A stretch of DNA of 64,000 bases from Clostridiales bacterium (GTDB lineage: Bacteria; Bacillota; Clostridia; Oscillospirales; Oscillospiraceae), in contig JAHZBA010000008.1 in NCBI GenBank assembly GCA_019423635.1, positions 1-64,000 of the forward strand. Direction: 5' to 3'. Both the position numbers and the translations under genes were made by a program. The notes beneath the pieces were generated by a model. That model was not told the DNA's origin and made no database searches. It saw only the letters and a program-made list of their open reading frames with translations. Positions 51,894-60,568 of the stretch are shown piece after piece (position 1 is the stretch's first letter; each line of letters begins with the position of its first letter).

Positions 51894-51964
51894 ACGCTTG
51901 TGAGAGCTTTGAAACGCTGCGCGGGGCCTTCCCCGCGATGGATACAGAGAGGAAGTGATTGCCG

Positions 51965-53290
51965 GTGAAACCCATCATCGCCATTGTGGGCCGGCCCAAC
52001 GTAGGCAAGTCCATGCTGTTCAACAAGCTGATCGGCAAGCGCCTTGCCATTGTAGAGGACACCCCCGGCGTCACCCGGGATCGGATCTACGGGGAGAGCG
52101 ACTGGTGCGGCCGGAGCTTTACCCTGATTGACACCGGCGGCATTGAGCCCCGCACCGACGACAAGATCCTGGCCTTCATGCGGGACCAGGCCCAGACCGC
52201 CATCGAGACCGCTGACGTCATTATCTTCCTGACGGACGTCCGCACCGGCCTCACCGCCTCGGACCAGGAGGTGGCCGCCATGCTGCTCCGCAGCGGAAAG
52301 CCCATCGTTCTGGCGGTGAATAAAATGGACTCCACCGGTGCCCCGGACCCGGATTTTTACGAGTTCTACAATCTGGGGCTGGGGGACCCCATCGCCGTCT
52401 CCGCCCTCCACGGCCACGGCACCGGCGACCTGCTGGACGCCTGCCTTCAGTACTTCCCCCCGGAGGATCAGGAGGAAGAGGAGGATGACGCCATCCATGT
52501 GGCGGTGATCGGCAAGCCCAACGCCGGCAAGTCCTCCCTGGTCAACCAGATCCTGGGGGAGGAGCGGGTGATCGTCTCCGATGTGGCGGGCACCACCCGG
52601 GACGCCATTGACTCCCGGTTTACCAACGACAAGGGCAGCTTCGTCTTCATCGACACCGCGGGCTTGCGGCGCAAGAGCAAGGTGGACGAGGACATTGAGA
52701 AGTACAGTGTCCTCCGGGCCACCATGGCCATTGAGCGCAGCGACGTGTGCCTTATCCTGATCGACGCCGCGGAGGGCGTCACAGAGCAGGACACCAAGGT
52801 GGCGGGTCTGGCCCACGAGGCGGGGAAGGCCAGCATCATCGTGGTGAACAAGTGGGACCTCATTGAAAAGGACGGCAAGACCATGGACCGGATGCGCAAA
52901 GAGGTCCAGGAGGGACTGGCCTTTATGACCTATGCCCCCGTCCTGTTCATCTCCGCCAAGACCGGCCAGCGGGTGGAGCGGCTCTTTGAGCTCATCGACT
53001 ACGTCTCCAACCAGGCCAGCACCCGCATCACCACCGGGATGCTGAACGAGGTGCTGGCGGACGCCCAGACCCGGGTCCAGCCCCCCACCGACAAGGGCCG
53101 GCGGCTGAAGATCTACTACATGACCCAGGTGGGGATCAAGCCGCCCCACTTCGTGATCTTCTGCAACGACGCCCGGCTCTTCCACTTCTCCTACCAGCGG
53201 TACCTGGAAAACTGCATCCGCAGCACCTTCGGCCTGGAGGGTACGCCCATCCGGATCTCCATCCGACAGAAGGGGGAGAAGGAGCCGTGA
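51965..53290 (+). CDS. der: Ribosome assembly GTPase Der (EngA)
   Basis: A 441-residue GTPase needed for 50S subunit maturation. Two GTPase domains in tandem: GRPNVGKS, DTPGVTRDR, DTGG and NKMD in the first; GKPNAGKSS, GTTRDAID, DTAG and NKWD in the second; a KH-like domain ends the protein (KIYYMTQVGIKPPHFVIFCND). I choose GTG 51965, which gives MKPIIAIVGRP and sits about 10 bases after GAGAGGAAG; the TTG at 51959 is too near this RBS. Overlaps the next gene (GTGA). Confidence 0.96.
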   Translation: MKPIIAIVGRPNVGKSMLFNKLIGKRLAIVEDTPGVTRDRIYGESDWCGRSFTLIDTGGIEPRTDDKILAFMRDQAQTAIETADVIIFLTDVRTGLTASDQEVAAMLLRSGKPIVLAVNKMDSTGAPDPDFYEFYNLGLGDPIAVSALHGHGTGDLLDACLQYFPPEDQEEEEDDAIHVAVIGKPNAGKSSLVNQILGEERVIVSDVAGTTRDAIDSRFTNDKGSFVFIDTAGLRRKSKVDEDIEKYSVLRATMAIERSDVCLILIDAAEGVTEQDTKVAGLAHEAGKASIIVVNKWDLIEKDGKTMDRMRKEVQEGLAFMTYAPVLFISAKTGQRVERLFELIDYVSNQASTRITTGMLNEVLADAQTRVQPPTDKGRRLKIYYMTQVGIKPPHFVIFCNDARLFHFSYQRYLENCIRSTFGLEGTPIRISIRQKGEKEP

Positions 53291-53679
53291 GCCCGGCGGA
53301 GAAGCTGTTTCTCCCCATTTACCTGTTTCTCATGGCTGTGGGCTATGTCATGGCTTTTTTGAAAATTCTGCCGGCGTCGCTGCTGGCGCTGTTCCTGGGT
53401 GCCCTGGGAGGCCTGCTGATCTCGGCCGGCTTTCGGAACAACCGGGGGCGGCCGGACGGACGTGCCCGGACCTTCCGCTGGCCGCTGGCCGCGGCCGCGG
53501 TTCTGCTGGCTCTGCTGATGTTGGTTCTGGCCGCGTGGCTGGGCGGGAAATGGGGATATCTTGTGATAGGTGCTGAGAAGGGACGGCGGCTGGGCGTGTG
53601 TTTTGCTGTGTTTTTTGATCTTGTGGGGAATGCGCTGACGATTTGGATCATGCGTAACCGGCGCAATCGGGAGGTTTGA
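53287..53679 (+). CDS. Small membrane protein, unknown function
   Basis: A 130-residue protein with four hydrophobic segments: two near the start (LFLPIYLFLMAVGYVMAFL, LLALFLGALGGLLISAG), one central (AAAAVLLALLMLVLAAWLGG) and one near the end (GVCFAVFFDLVGNALTIWIM), joined by Arg-rich loops. It is wedged between der and plsY with overlaps on both sides, so it is translated with them. I recognise no family. Confidence 0.65.
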   Translation: MSPAEKLFLPIYLFLMAVGYVMAFLKILPASLLALFLGALGGLLISAGFRNNRGRPDGRARTFRWPLAAAAVLLALLMLVLAAWLGGKWGYLVIGAEKGRRLGVCFAVFFDLVGNALTIWIMRNRRNREV

Positions 53680-53681
53680 GT

Positions 53682-54335
53682 ATGATCGGGTGGATATGGT
53701 ATCTTCTGTACTATGGTGGAGTGGCCCTGGCGTCCTATTTTCTGGGCTGTTTTAACGGCGCGGTCATCGTATCCAAGTACATCCTCCGGGACGATGTGCG
53801 GAACCACGGCAGCGGCAACGCGGGGCTGACCAATTTCTACCGCACCTTCGGCGGTCCGCTGACGGCCGTGGTGATCCTGTGCGACGTGCTGAAGGCGGTG
53901 ATCGCCGTACTGCTGGGGAGCTGGGCCTTCGTGGGAAACCCGCTGCTGGGCAAGTATTTCGCGGCTCTCTTCTGTCTGCTGGGCCACATGTTCCCCTGCA
54001 TGTTCCACTTCAAGGGCGGCAAGGGCATCCTCTCCGGCGGCACCATCGCGTTGATGATCGACTGGCGGGTGGCCCTGGTGGTCTGGGGAGGCTTTTTGCT
54101 GCTGGCGGTGTTGACCCAGTATGTGTCCCTGGGCTCGTTGTGGGCCGGGGCCAGCTTCCCCTTTGCCACCTGGATTTTCCACCCCGGTGCGGAGGTGCCG
54201 GAACCCGCCGTCGTTGTACTGGGTTTCCTCTGCGGCGGCCTGGTGGTCTGGCAGCACCGGGGGAACCTTCGGCGGCTTTTGAGCGGCACGGAGAGCAAAT
54301 TCAGCCTGCATCATAAAAAGGAGGACAAGCCATGA
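53682..54335 (+). CDS. plsY: Acyl-phosphate:glycerol-3-phosphate acyltransferase PlsY
   Basis: A 217-residue membrane acyltransferase making lysophosphatidic acid from acyl-phosphate, the first step of phospholipid synthesis in Firmicutes. Motifs: SGNAGLTNFYRTFGG (motif 1), HFKGGKGI (motif 2) and the later LGSLWAGASFPF region. Five hydrophobic segments. The ATG follows GGGAGG. It overlaps gpsA by four bases, tying supply of glycerol-3-phosphate to its use. Confidence 0.95.
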   Translation: MIGWIWYLLYYGGVALASYFLGCFNGAVIVSKYILRDDVRNHGSGNAGLTNFYRTFGGPLTAVVILCDVLKAVIAVLLGSWAFVGNPLLGKYFAALFCLLGHMFPCMFHFKGGKGILSGGTIALMIDWRVALVVWGGFLLLAVLTQYVSLGSLWAGASFPFATWIFHPGAEVPEPAVVVLGFLCGGLVVWQHRGNLRRLLSGTESKFSLHHKKEDKP

Positions 54336-55336
54336 AAGCGGTGGTACTGGGCAGCGGCGGCTGGGGCACGGCATTGAGCATAGTGCTCTGCGATAACGGC
54401 CACGAGGTGACCCTCTGGTCCCACAGTCCGGAGAAGGCGGCGCAGATGGCAAAAGAGCGGGAAAATCCTTTGCTGAAGGGGGTTCGCCTGCCGGATTCCC
54501 TGAAGATCACAGGGGAGCTTTGCTGTCTGGAGGGCGCGGAGCTGGTGGTCAGCGCGGCGCCGTCCTTCGCCGTCCGGGAGACGGGGAAGAAGGCCGCGCC
54601 GTATCTGACACCGGAGACGGTGCTGGTGAGCGTGTCCAAGGGCATTGAGCGGGACACAAACCTCCGGATGAGCCAGGTGCTGACGGAGGCCACCAGGGGC
54701 GTATGCCGGGTGGCGGCGCTGTCAGGGCCCTCCCACGCGGAGGAGGTGGGCATCCGGATGCCCACAGGCTGCGTGGCGGCCTGCGCGGACCGGGCGGCGT
54801 CCCGCTTCGTCCAGGACGCCTTCATGAACGACTACTTCCGGGTCTACACCAGCTACGACATCATCGGCGTGGAGCTGGCGGGGGCGCTGAAAAACGTGGT
54901 GGCCCTCAGCTGCGGCATCTGCACGGGCCTGGGACTCCAGGACAACACCAAGGCGCTGCTGATGACCCGGGCCATGGCGGAGCTGACCCGCCTGGGGGAG
55001 CAGCTGGGGGGCACCCGGCGGACCTTCGGCGGCCTTGCCGGCATGGGGGATCTGATTGTGACCTGCACCTCGCTGCACTCCCGGAACAACCGGGCGGGCA
55101 TTCTGATCGGACAGGGCAAAAGCGTACAGGAGGCCATGGCGGAGGTGGGCGCCGTGGTGGAGGGCTACTACGCCGCGGAGAGCATTCACCAGCTGAGCCG
55201 GCGGGAGGGCGTGGAGATGCCCATCTGCGACTGCGTGTATGAGGTGCTGTATCACGGCAAGCAGGTTCGGGAGGTGGTCTCGGAGCTGATGACCCGGGCG
55301 AAAAAGGACGAGCTTCTGGAGACCACCTGGCTGTAA
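54332..55336 (+). CDS. gpsA: Glycerol-3-phosphate dehydrogenase [NAD(P)+]
   Basis: A 334-residue cytoplasmic enzyme reducing DHAP to sn-glycerol-3-phosphate for membrane lipids. The Rossmann start is VVLGSGGWGTALSIVL; the catalytic segment is VELAGALKNVVALSCGI with its conserved Lys; GLAGMGDLIVTCTS and SRNNRAG complete the signature. RBS AAAGGAGG. Coupled to plsY by ATGA overlap. Confidence 0.96.
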   Translation: MKAVVLGSGGWGTALSIVLCDNGHEVTLWSHSPEKAAQMAKERENPLLKGVRLPDSLKITGELCCLEGAELVVSAAPSFAVRETGKKAAPYLTPETVLVSVSKGIERDTNLRMSQVLTEATRGVCRVAALSGPSHAEEVGIRMPTGCVAACADRAASRFVQDAFMNDYFRVYTSYDIIGVELAGALKNVVALSCGICTGLGLQDNTKALLMTRAMAELTRLGEQLGGTRRTFGGLAGMGDLIVTCTSLHSRNNRAGILIGQGKSVQEAMAEVGAVVEGYYAAESIHQLSRREGVEMPICDCVYEVLYHGKQVREVVSELMTRAKKDELLETTWL

Positions 55337-55428
55337 AGACCAGAATTTCGCCGCTTTCTCCGGGGAAACGAAGCGTCGGTTGACTTTTTGGGTTTCCGGC
55401 TCTAAGCTCTCCCCTGGAGGTGCTTTTC

Positions 55429-55986
55429 ATGGACGCAAAGAATTTCGGAACCTTTCTTGCCCGGGTTCGCCGGGAGAGAGGGATGACCCAGGCGGACGTG
55501 GCCGAACGGCTCCACGTGACCGCCAAGGCAGTGAGCAAGTGGGAGCGGGGCGCCGGACTGCCGGACATCCACACCCTGGAGCCCCTGGCGGAGACGCTGG
55601 GGCTCTCCCTGGTGGAGCTGATGCGGTCGGAGCGGAGCGAGGCGGTGGATCAGGCGGCGGCCTCCGCGGCATTGTCCGAGGGGCTGCAGCTGGCGGTCCG
55701 GCAGAAGGAGCGGGAGCGCCGCAGAATGCTGGAGCTGGTGCTGGTCGTCGGCTTTTTGGAGCTGTTGCTGTTTCTGGGGCCCATGGGCGTGCTGGCTGCG
55801 TTTTTGCCCTGCTTCTGCCTGCTGGCGGGACCGGCGCTGCTCCTTTACGGGCTCTGGCGGCGGAGAGGCGGCCTGCCTGCCGGCGCGGCACTGATTGCGG
55901 GAGGGGTTCTGGCAGCGGTTCCCCTTTTGCTGGCGGCGGTGCTGTTTTTCTCCGGCGCTCTGGGGCTGGGGCCGGTGCCCAATTAA
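55429..55986 (+). CDS. XRE family regulator with C-terminal transmembrane segments
   Basis: A 185-residue protein: an N-terminal helix-turn-helix (FGTFLARVRRERGMTQADVAERLHVTAKAVSKWERG, about residues 6-60), a helical linker (QLAVRQKERERRRMLELV), then three hydrophobic segments (about 100-180). A membrane-tethered repressor, a common design in Clostridia, perhaps sensing envelope or ionic stress. The ATG at 55429 follows TGGAGGTG; an in-frame GTG nine bases earlier overlaps that site. Confidence 0.85.
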   Translation: MDAKNFGTFLARVRRERGMTQADVAERLHVTAKAVSKWERGAGLPDIHTLEPLAETLGLSLVELMRSERSEAVDQAAASAALSEGLQLAVRQKERERRRMLELVLVVGFLELLLFLGPMGVLAAFLPCFCLLAGPALLLYGLWRRRGGLPAGAALIAGGVLAAVPLLLAAVLFFSGALGLGPVPN

Positions 55987-55994
55987 AGAGAAAA

Positions 55995-56040
55995 GAGACG
56001 CCTGGGGAGCAGTCACTCCTCAGGCGTCTTGGCTTCGGTT
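55995..56040. terminator. Shared terminator of converging XRE and DUF6485 genes
   Basis: A 15-bp stem (55995-56009 with 56016-56030, loop CAGTCA, some G-U pairs) followed by TTGGCTTCGGTTTT on the plus strand and CTCTTTTCTCTTT on the minus strand. It includes the stop codon of the minus-strand gene. Confidence 0.72.
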
Positions 56041-56240
56041 TTGCACGCCAGCACCCGCCGGGCGAAGGCCTCGATGGAGCAGTCCTCCACTGTCTCCCCC
56101 GGCTGGATTACCAGGTCAAAAAAGCAGCTGGGGATCTCCCCCTTGCGCAGCTCCTTTTCAATGCACAGCGAGCATCCCTGGTCGTGGTTTGCCGGGTGGC
56201 ACCGGCAGGCGGTGTTCCGGCAGGGGCAGAAATGGTTCAT
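56013..56240 (-). CDS. Cysteine-rich DUF6485 family protein
   Basis: A 75-residue protein with nine cysteines, seven of them in the first 40 residues (CPC, CRCH, CSLC and SCF spacing), matching the DUF6485 pattern I know from gut Clostridia (CPC....C.CHP..H..GCSLCI.K.L...EIPSCFF). Probably binds zinc or an iron-sulfur cluster; function unknown. ATG 56240 follows GGAGGTCTTTG. Confidence 0.82.
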   Translation of the reverse strand: MNHFCPCRNTACRCHPANHDQGCSLCIEKELRKGEIPSCFFDLVIQPGETVEDCSIEAFARRVLACKTEAKTPEE

Positions 56241-56258
56241 CAAAGACCTCCTCTCATG

Positions 56259-56286
56259 CAAAAACCCGCGCCCATCGGGCGCGGGT
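56259..56286 (-). terminator. Terminator of rpmB
   Basis: On the minus strand ACCCGCGCCC / GGGCGCGGGT with a 3-base loop, then TTTTTG. Confidence 0.85.
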
Positions 56287-56302
56287 GGCTGTTTGTCCAA
56301 TG

Positions 56303-56491
56303 TCAGACCGCTCTGGTAACCTTGCCGGAACGCATACACCGGGTACAAACATACACATGGCGGGGGCTGCCGTTGACGATTGCCTTGACCCGCTTCACAT
56401 TGGGCTTCCAAGCGCGGTTGGAGCGCCGGTGAGAGTGAGAGACCTTGATGCCAAAGGTAACGCCCTTATCGCAGAACTCGCATTTAGCCAT
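56303..56491 (-). CDS. rpmB: 50S ribosomal protein L28
   Basis: A 62-residue ribosomal protein with the zinc-binding form of L28: MAKCEFCDKG at the start and CTRCMRSGKV near the end, enclosing SHSHRRSNRAWKPNVKRV. The start follows AGGGAGGTG; a 3-residue longer start has no RBS support. Own promoter at 56546-56574. Confidence 0.96.
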   Translation of the reverse strand: MAKCEFCDKGVTFGIKVSHSHRRSNRAWKPNVKRVKAIVNGSPRHVYVCTRCMRSGKVTRAV

Positions 56492-56545
56492 CCGTTGCAC
56501 CTCCCTGCTGCTGTGTACTCGTGTCCTTTCGCAGGCACGTTTAGT

Positions 56546-56574
56546 ATACTAACAGAAAAGAGCGCAAAATGCAA
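56546..56574 (-). promoter_or_regulatory. Promoter of rpmB
   Basis: Minus strand TTGCAT (56569-56574), 17-bp spacer, TAGTAT (56546-56551). Confidence 0.6.
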
Positions 56575-56634
56575 GAAGAATTTTCAAAAATCGAAAAGTT
56601 TTTTGGAGATGCCGCAGACCGGCTCTGCCGCCCG

Positions 56635-56663
56635 TTGCAGGGGGGCGCCGGCTGTGGTATAAT
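56635..56663 (+). promoter_or_regulatory. Promoter of the traX-like gene
   Basis: TTGCAG (56635-56640), 17-bp spacer, TATAAT (56658-56663). Confidence 0.78.
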
Positions 56664-56717
56664 CGGAACCGCCCTGCGGGGAATCCCGGGAAGCGGCGGA
56701 AAGAGAGGAAAGAGAAC

Positions 56718-57464
56718 ATGGAACAAAAGCGAACGGTGGAGATCACCTCCGCCGGACTTCATCTTCTGGCCATGGGTCTGATGCTGTGCGACCACCTGTG
56801 GGCTACGCTGTTTCCGGCGGCCCAGTGGCTGACCTGGCTGGGCCGCATGGCCTTCCCCCTCTTTGCCTTCATGGCGGTGGAGGGGTATTTCCGCACCGGG
56901 AACCTGCGGCGCTATCTCCTGCGGCTGCTGGTCTGGGCGCTTCTCTCGGAGATTCCCTTTGATTTGATGTACGGGAACAGCGCGTTTTATCCCTACCACC
57001 AGAATGTGATCTGGACCCTTTTGCTGGGACTGCTGCTGATCGCCCTGCTGGAAAAGGCCAGGGGCCTCCAACCGGTTTTGCGGCTGGCGGTCTCGGCGGG
57101 AGTGGTGCTGCTGGGGTATTTCATGGGCTACGCGGCCATGACGGATTATTACGGCGTGGGCGTCCTGACGGTGCTGACGTTCTATTTCTTCCGCCGGCGG
57201 ACCTGGAAGAGCTTTCTGGGGCAGTGCCTTTGCCTCTATTTTCTGCATGTGGAGCTGCTGGGCGGCTACTATACGACGGTGAATCTTCTGGGCCATGAGA
57301 TCGAGATCGTCCAGCAGGGGCTGGCTCTGCTGGCCCTGATCCCCATCTGGCTCTACAGGGGGCGGCAGGGCTTTCACAGGAAGTGGTTTCAGCGCGCCTG
57401 CTATGCCTTTTACCCCCTTCACATGCTGATTCTGGTGCAGATTCTGCGGTGGGTGCTGAGATAG
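56718..57464 (+). CDS. TraX family membrane protein
   Basis: A 248-residue polytopic membrane protein of the TraX/acyltransferase-3-like family: LLAMGLMLCDHLWATLFP, WLGRMAFPLFAFMAVEGYFRTGNLRRYLLRLL and ALLSEIPFDLMYG are the family core, followed by about six more helices; it ends YAFYPLHMLILVQILR, the usual terminal histidine motif. TraX of the F plasmid acetylates pilin, but chromosomal Firmicute members stand alone, as here, and probably modify a cell-surface molecule. No conjugation genes are nearby. RBS AGAGGAAAG. Confidence 0.88.
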   Translation: MEQKRTVEITSAGLHLLAMGLMLCDHLWATLFPAAQWLTWLGRMAFPLFAFMAVEGYFRTGNLRRYLLRLLVWALLSEIPFDLMYGNSAFYPYHQNVIWTLLLGLLLIALLEKARGLQPVLRLAVSAGVVLLGYFMGYAAMTDYYGVGVLTVLTFYFFRRRTWKSFLGQCLCLYFLHVELLGGYYTTVNLLGHEIEIVQQGLALLALIPIWLYRGRQGFHRKWFQRACYAFYPLHMLILVQILRWVLR

Positions 57465-57498
57465 CCCCGGGCCCGGCCGGCGGGACGGAAAAAGAAGT

Positions 57499-57532
57499 CC
57501 GGATTCCGCGCCGGGAGTGTTGCGGAATCCGG
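57499..57532. other. Inverted repeat overlapping the hprK promoter
   Basis: CCGGATTCCGC (57499-57509) and GCGGAATCCGG (57522-57532), a perfect 11-bp repeat with a 12-base loop. The right arm covers the -35 box of hprK. It could be the traX terminator (no U-run follows) or an operator. Confidence 0.45.
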
Positions 57533-57548
57533 GAGATTCATATATAAT
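57520..57548 (+). promoter_or_regulatory. Promoter of hprK
   Basis: TTGCGG (57520-57525), 17-bp spacer, TATAAT (57543-57548). Confidence 0.72.
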
Positions 57549-57632
57549 GAGACAACAGCGGCCGGAGCGCGGAGGACGGGCCCGGCCGGGAAGGATGCGG
57601 GGATCGCCCGATGGAAAGACGAGGAAAGAGTT

Positions 57633-58574
57633 ATGAGTAAGCGCGGAGTGAAAATCACAAAATTCGTCCAGGTCTTTGAATTGGAGGTGCTGCACAAGGG
57701 CGGCGGTTTTGACGCGGCCCTGCTGACGATTGTGGACGTCAACCGGCCGGGACTGCAGTTCCATAATTTTTATGACTACTTTGACCCCCACCGGCTCCAG
57801 GTGATCGGCAAGGCGGAGTATACCTATTTGAAGAGTCTGACGCCGGAGCACCGCCGCAAGTGCATAGACGATCTCTTCCTGTACGACATTCCGGCCCTGG
57901 TGATCTGCCGGGGACTGGAGTGCTTCCCGGAGTGCCTGGAGAGCGCCCGGGAACACGAGAAAACGCTGCTGCGCACCCAGGAGACCACAGTGGACTTCAC
58001 CCGCCACACCATTGAGTACCTGAGCCGGGAGCTGGCGCCCTGCGTCACCCGCCACGGGGTCCTGCTGGATATCTACGGCGAGGGCGTCATGATTACCGGC
58101 GACTCCGGCGTGGGAAAGAGCGAGGCGGCTATTGAGCTCATCATGCGGGGCCACCGGCTGGTGGCGGACGACGCGGTGGAGCTGCGGCTGGTGTCCAACC
58201 GGCTGATCGGCACTGCGCCGGAGGTGATCCGGCACTACATCGAACTGCGGGGCATCGGCGTCATCGACGTGCGGCAGCTCTTTGGGATGCGCGCCATCAA
58301 GGTGGAATCCCAGCTGGACCTGGTGGTTCACTTTGAGCCCTGGGACAGCTCGAAGTTCTATGACCGCCTGGGGATTGAGGACCATTTCACAGAGATTTTG
58401 GATGTCCCGGTGCCCATTGTCACCATCCCCGTGCGGCCGGGGCGGAATCTGGCCAGCATTGTGGAAGTGGCCGCCATGAACAACCGCCACCGGAAGGTGG
58501 GATATAACGCCGCCGAGGAGCTGGCCCGCCGGGTGGATCACCGGGCGGATCTTGGCAGCGGCCGGCTGGACTGA
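57633..58574 (+). CDS. hprK: HPr kinase/phosphorylase
   Basis: A 313-residue bifunctional enzyme that phosphorylates and dephosphorylates HPr on its regulatory Ser, controlling carbon catabolite repression. Catalytic His141 in TRHGVLL; Walker A GDSGVGKS (156-163); HRLVADDAVEL; the signature ELRGIGVIDVRQLFG; and the C-terminal GRNLASIVEVAAMNNRHRKVGYN. RBS GAGGAAAG. It lies next to a ROK glucokinase gene, linking sugar phosphorylation and its control. Confidence 0.95.
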   Translation: MSKRGVKITKFVQVFELEVLHKGGGFDAALLTIVDVNRPGLQFHNFYDYFDPHRLQVIGKAEYTYLKSLTPEHRRKCIDDLFLYDIPALVICRGLECFPECLESAREHEKTLLRTQETTVDFTRHTIEYLSRELAPCVTRHGVLLDIYGEGVMITGDSGVGKSEAAIELIMRGHRLVADDAVELRLVSNRLIGTAPEVIRHYIELRGIGVIDVRQLFGMRAIKVESQLDLVVHFEPWDSSKFYDRLGIEDHFTEILDVPVPIVTIPVRPGRNLASIVEVAAMNNRHRKVGYNAAEELARRVDHRADLGSGRLD

Positions 58575-58588
58575 GAGGAGGGGACCTT

Positions 58589-59527
58589 ATGAACTATTAT
58601 GTCGGCATTGACGTAGGCGGGACCAACCTGAAAGCGGGACTGGTGGACGAGGAGGGCCGCCTGCTGGCTGTGGAGCGGACCCCCCTGAACTTCCAGGGGC
58701 CGGAGCAGTTTGCGGCCCTTTCGGCCCGGCTTGCCCGGACGGCGGCGGAAAAGGGCGGCATCCGGCCGGAGGCGCTGCACGCGGCAGGCATGGGCCTGCC
58801 TGGAGCCGTCTCCGGCGGGGAGATCCTGTTTACCACCAACATTCCCATGGAACACGTTCCCATTGAAACGCTGTTCCGGCGGCATCTGGATGTGCCGCTG
58901 TTCCTGGGCAATGACGCCGACTGCGCCGCGGTGGGAGAATTCTTCTGCGGCGCCGGCCGGGACTGCCGGGATCTGGCGGTGATTACTCTGGGCACCGGCG
59001 TGGGCTGCGGGCTGATCCTGGACGGAAAGCTCCGGGGCGGCCCGGCCTCCAGCGAGGGGGGACATGTGACCGTGGTCCACGGCGGCGAGCCCTGCAACTG
59101 CGGCAGGCGGGGCTGCTGGGAGCGGTACGCCTCCGCCACGGCGCTGATCCGCCTGACCGGAGAGGCCATGGCGGCACATCCGGAGAGCTTGCTGCACAAG
59201 CTTGCGGCGGAGAGCGGCGTGGAGGGCCGGACGGCCTTCCAGGCGGCGGAGCAGGGCGACGAGACAGCCCTGGCGGTTTGCCGGGAGTATGTGGACTATC
59301 TGGCGGACGGCGTCGTCAGTGTGGTGAACCTGCTGCGGCCGGAGATCGTGGCCATCGGCGGCGGTGTGGCCGCCGCGCCGGAGGCGCTGCTGCTGGAGCC
59401 CCTGCGGGAGATTGTGGCGCGGGAGAGCTTTGCAAGCCACGGCGGACGGGCCACGCAGATTCTGCGGGCGGAGCTGGGCAACGACGCGGGAATTCTGGGC
59501 GCCGCCCTTTTGGAAAAGGTGAATTAG
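58589..59527 (+). CDS. glcK: ROK family glucokinase
   Basis: A 312-residue sugar kinase. ATP site GIDVGGTNLKAGLVDEEG; sugar site GLPGAVSG and LGNDADCAAVGE; phosphate loop LGTGVGCGLILDGK; the ROK zinc motif CNCGRRGCWERYAS. These fit glucokinase, though ROK kinases for other hexoses cannot be excluded. RBS GAGAGGAGG, 14 bases after hprK. Confidence 0.9.
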   Translation: MNYYVGIDVGGTNLKAGLVDEEGRLLAVERTPLNFQGPEQFAALSARLARTAAEKGGIRPEALHAAGMGLPGAVSGGEILFTTNIPMEHVPIETLFRRHLDVPLFLGNDADCAAVGEFFCGAGRDCRDLAVITLGTGVGCGLILDGKLRGGPASSEGGHVTVVHGGEPCNCGRRGCWERYASATALIRLTGEAMAAHPESLLHKLAAESGVEGRTAFQAAEQGDETALAVCREYVDYLADGVVSVVNLLRPEIVAIGGGVAAAPEALLLEPLREIVARESFASHGGRATQILRAELGNDAGILGAALLEKVN

Positions 59528-59631
59528 AACCGGGATTCCTGCGGGAAACTGTCCTGTCCGGCGGGACACCCTTCCCCCACCCGGCATCCGCCGGCGGGGA
59601 ATCTTGGTTCTTGAGTTGAGGAGGTCTTTCC

Positions 59632-60552
59632 ATGTCCTGGGAGACAGAATTAGACACTTGGACGGCGGAGAATCTGCCGGATCTGCGGCTGGTGTGCGAC
59701 GAGCCCATGAGCCGTCACACCTCCTTCCGCATCGGCGGGCCGGCCAGGCGGATGGCCCACCCGGAGAGCCCGGAGCAGCTGGTGCTGCTGCTGACCCGGG
59801 CGGCGGAGCTGGGGGCCCGGCCCCTGGTGATCGGCAACGGCACGAACCTGCTGGTTCCCGATGAGGGGCTGAAGCGGCTGGTGATTGTCACCACGGGCTT
59901 GCGGCGGATTGAGTCGGGCCCGGAGCCCCACACCATCCTGGCGGAGGCCGGGGTTTCCCTGGCCCAGGCGGCGGATTACGCCTGCCGGCAGGGCCTTACC
60001 GGCCTGGAGTTTGCCCACGGGATTCCCGGAACCGTAGGCGGCGGGCTGTGTATGAACGCTGGAGCCTACGGCGGGGAGCTGCGCTGTGTGGTGGAGGGGG
60101 TATCCGTTTTGTTTCCGGAGGAGGGCGTGCGCTTCCTCGGCCGGGAGGAGATGGAGTTCGGCTATCGCCGCAGTGTGCTGACAAAGAGGCCGGAGGCCGC
60201 GGCGCTGTACGCCGTGTTCCGCCTGACCCCCGGAGACCCGGAGACCATCCGGGAGCAGATGCGGGAGCTGATGGCGAAGCGAAAGGCCAGCCAGCCCCTG
60301 GAGCTGCCCAGCGCGGGCAGCACCTTCAAGCGGCCCGAGGGGTATTTTGCAGGGACCCTCATTGACCAGTGCGGCCTCAAGGGACTGGCGGTGGGCGGTG
60401 CCCAGGTCAGTGAGAAGCACGCCGGCTTCCTGGTGAACCGGGGCGGCGCCACCTTCGCGGATGTGACGGAGCTGATCCGCCAGGTCCAGGAGCGGGTGCT
60501 GGCGCAGACCGGCGTCCGCCTGGAGCCGGAGGTCAAGATCCTTGATGCATAA
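59632..60552 (+). CDS. murB: UDP-N-acetylenolpyruvoylglucosamine reductase
   Basis: A 306-residue FAD enzyme making UDP-MurNAc for peptidoglycan. FAD-binding segments GNGTNLLVPD and GIPGTVGGGLCMNAGAYGGE; catalytic Ser in SAGSTFKRPEG; NRGGATFADV near the end. RBS GAGGAGG. First gene of the murB-rapZ-yvcK-whiA block typical of Firmicutes. Confidence 0.96.
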   Translation: MSWETELDTWTAENLPDLRLVCDEPMSRHTSFRIGGPARRMAHPESPEQLVLLLTRAAELGARPLVIGNGTNLLVPDEGLKRLVIVTTGLRRIESGPEPHTILAEAGVSLAQAADYACRQGLTGLEFAHGIPGTVGGGLCMNAGAYGGELRCVVEGVSVLFPEEGVRFLGREEMEFGYRRSVLTKRPEAAALYAVFRLTPGDPETIREQMRELMAKRKASQPLELPSAGSTFKRPEGYFAGTLIDQCGLKGLAVGGAQVSEKHAGFLVNRGGATFADVTELIRQVQERVLAQTGVRLEPEVKILDA

Positions 60553-60568
60553 AGGAGACACATGCCAC

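Noticed and set aside
56718..57464. TraX as evidence of a conjugative element
   Set aside because: No relaxase, coupling protein, type IV secretion or integrase genes lie nearby; chromosomal TraX-family proteins are common in Firmicutes.
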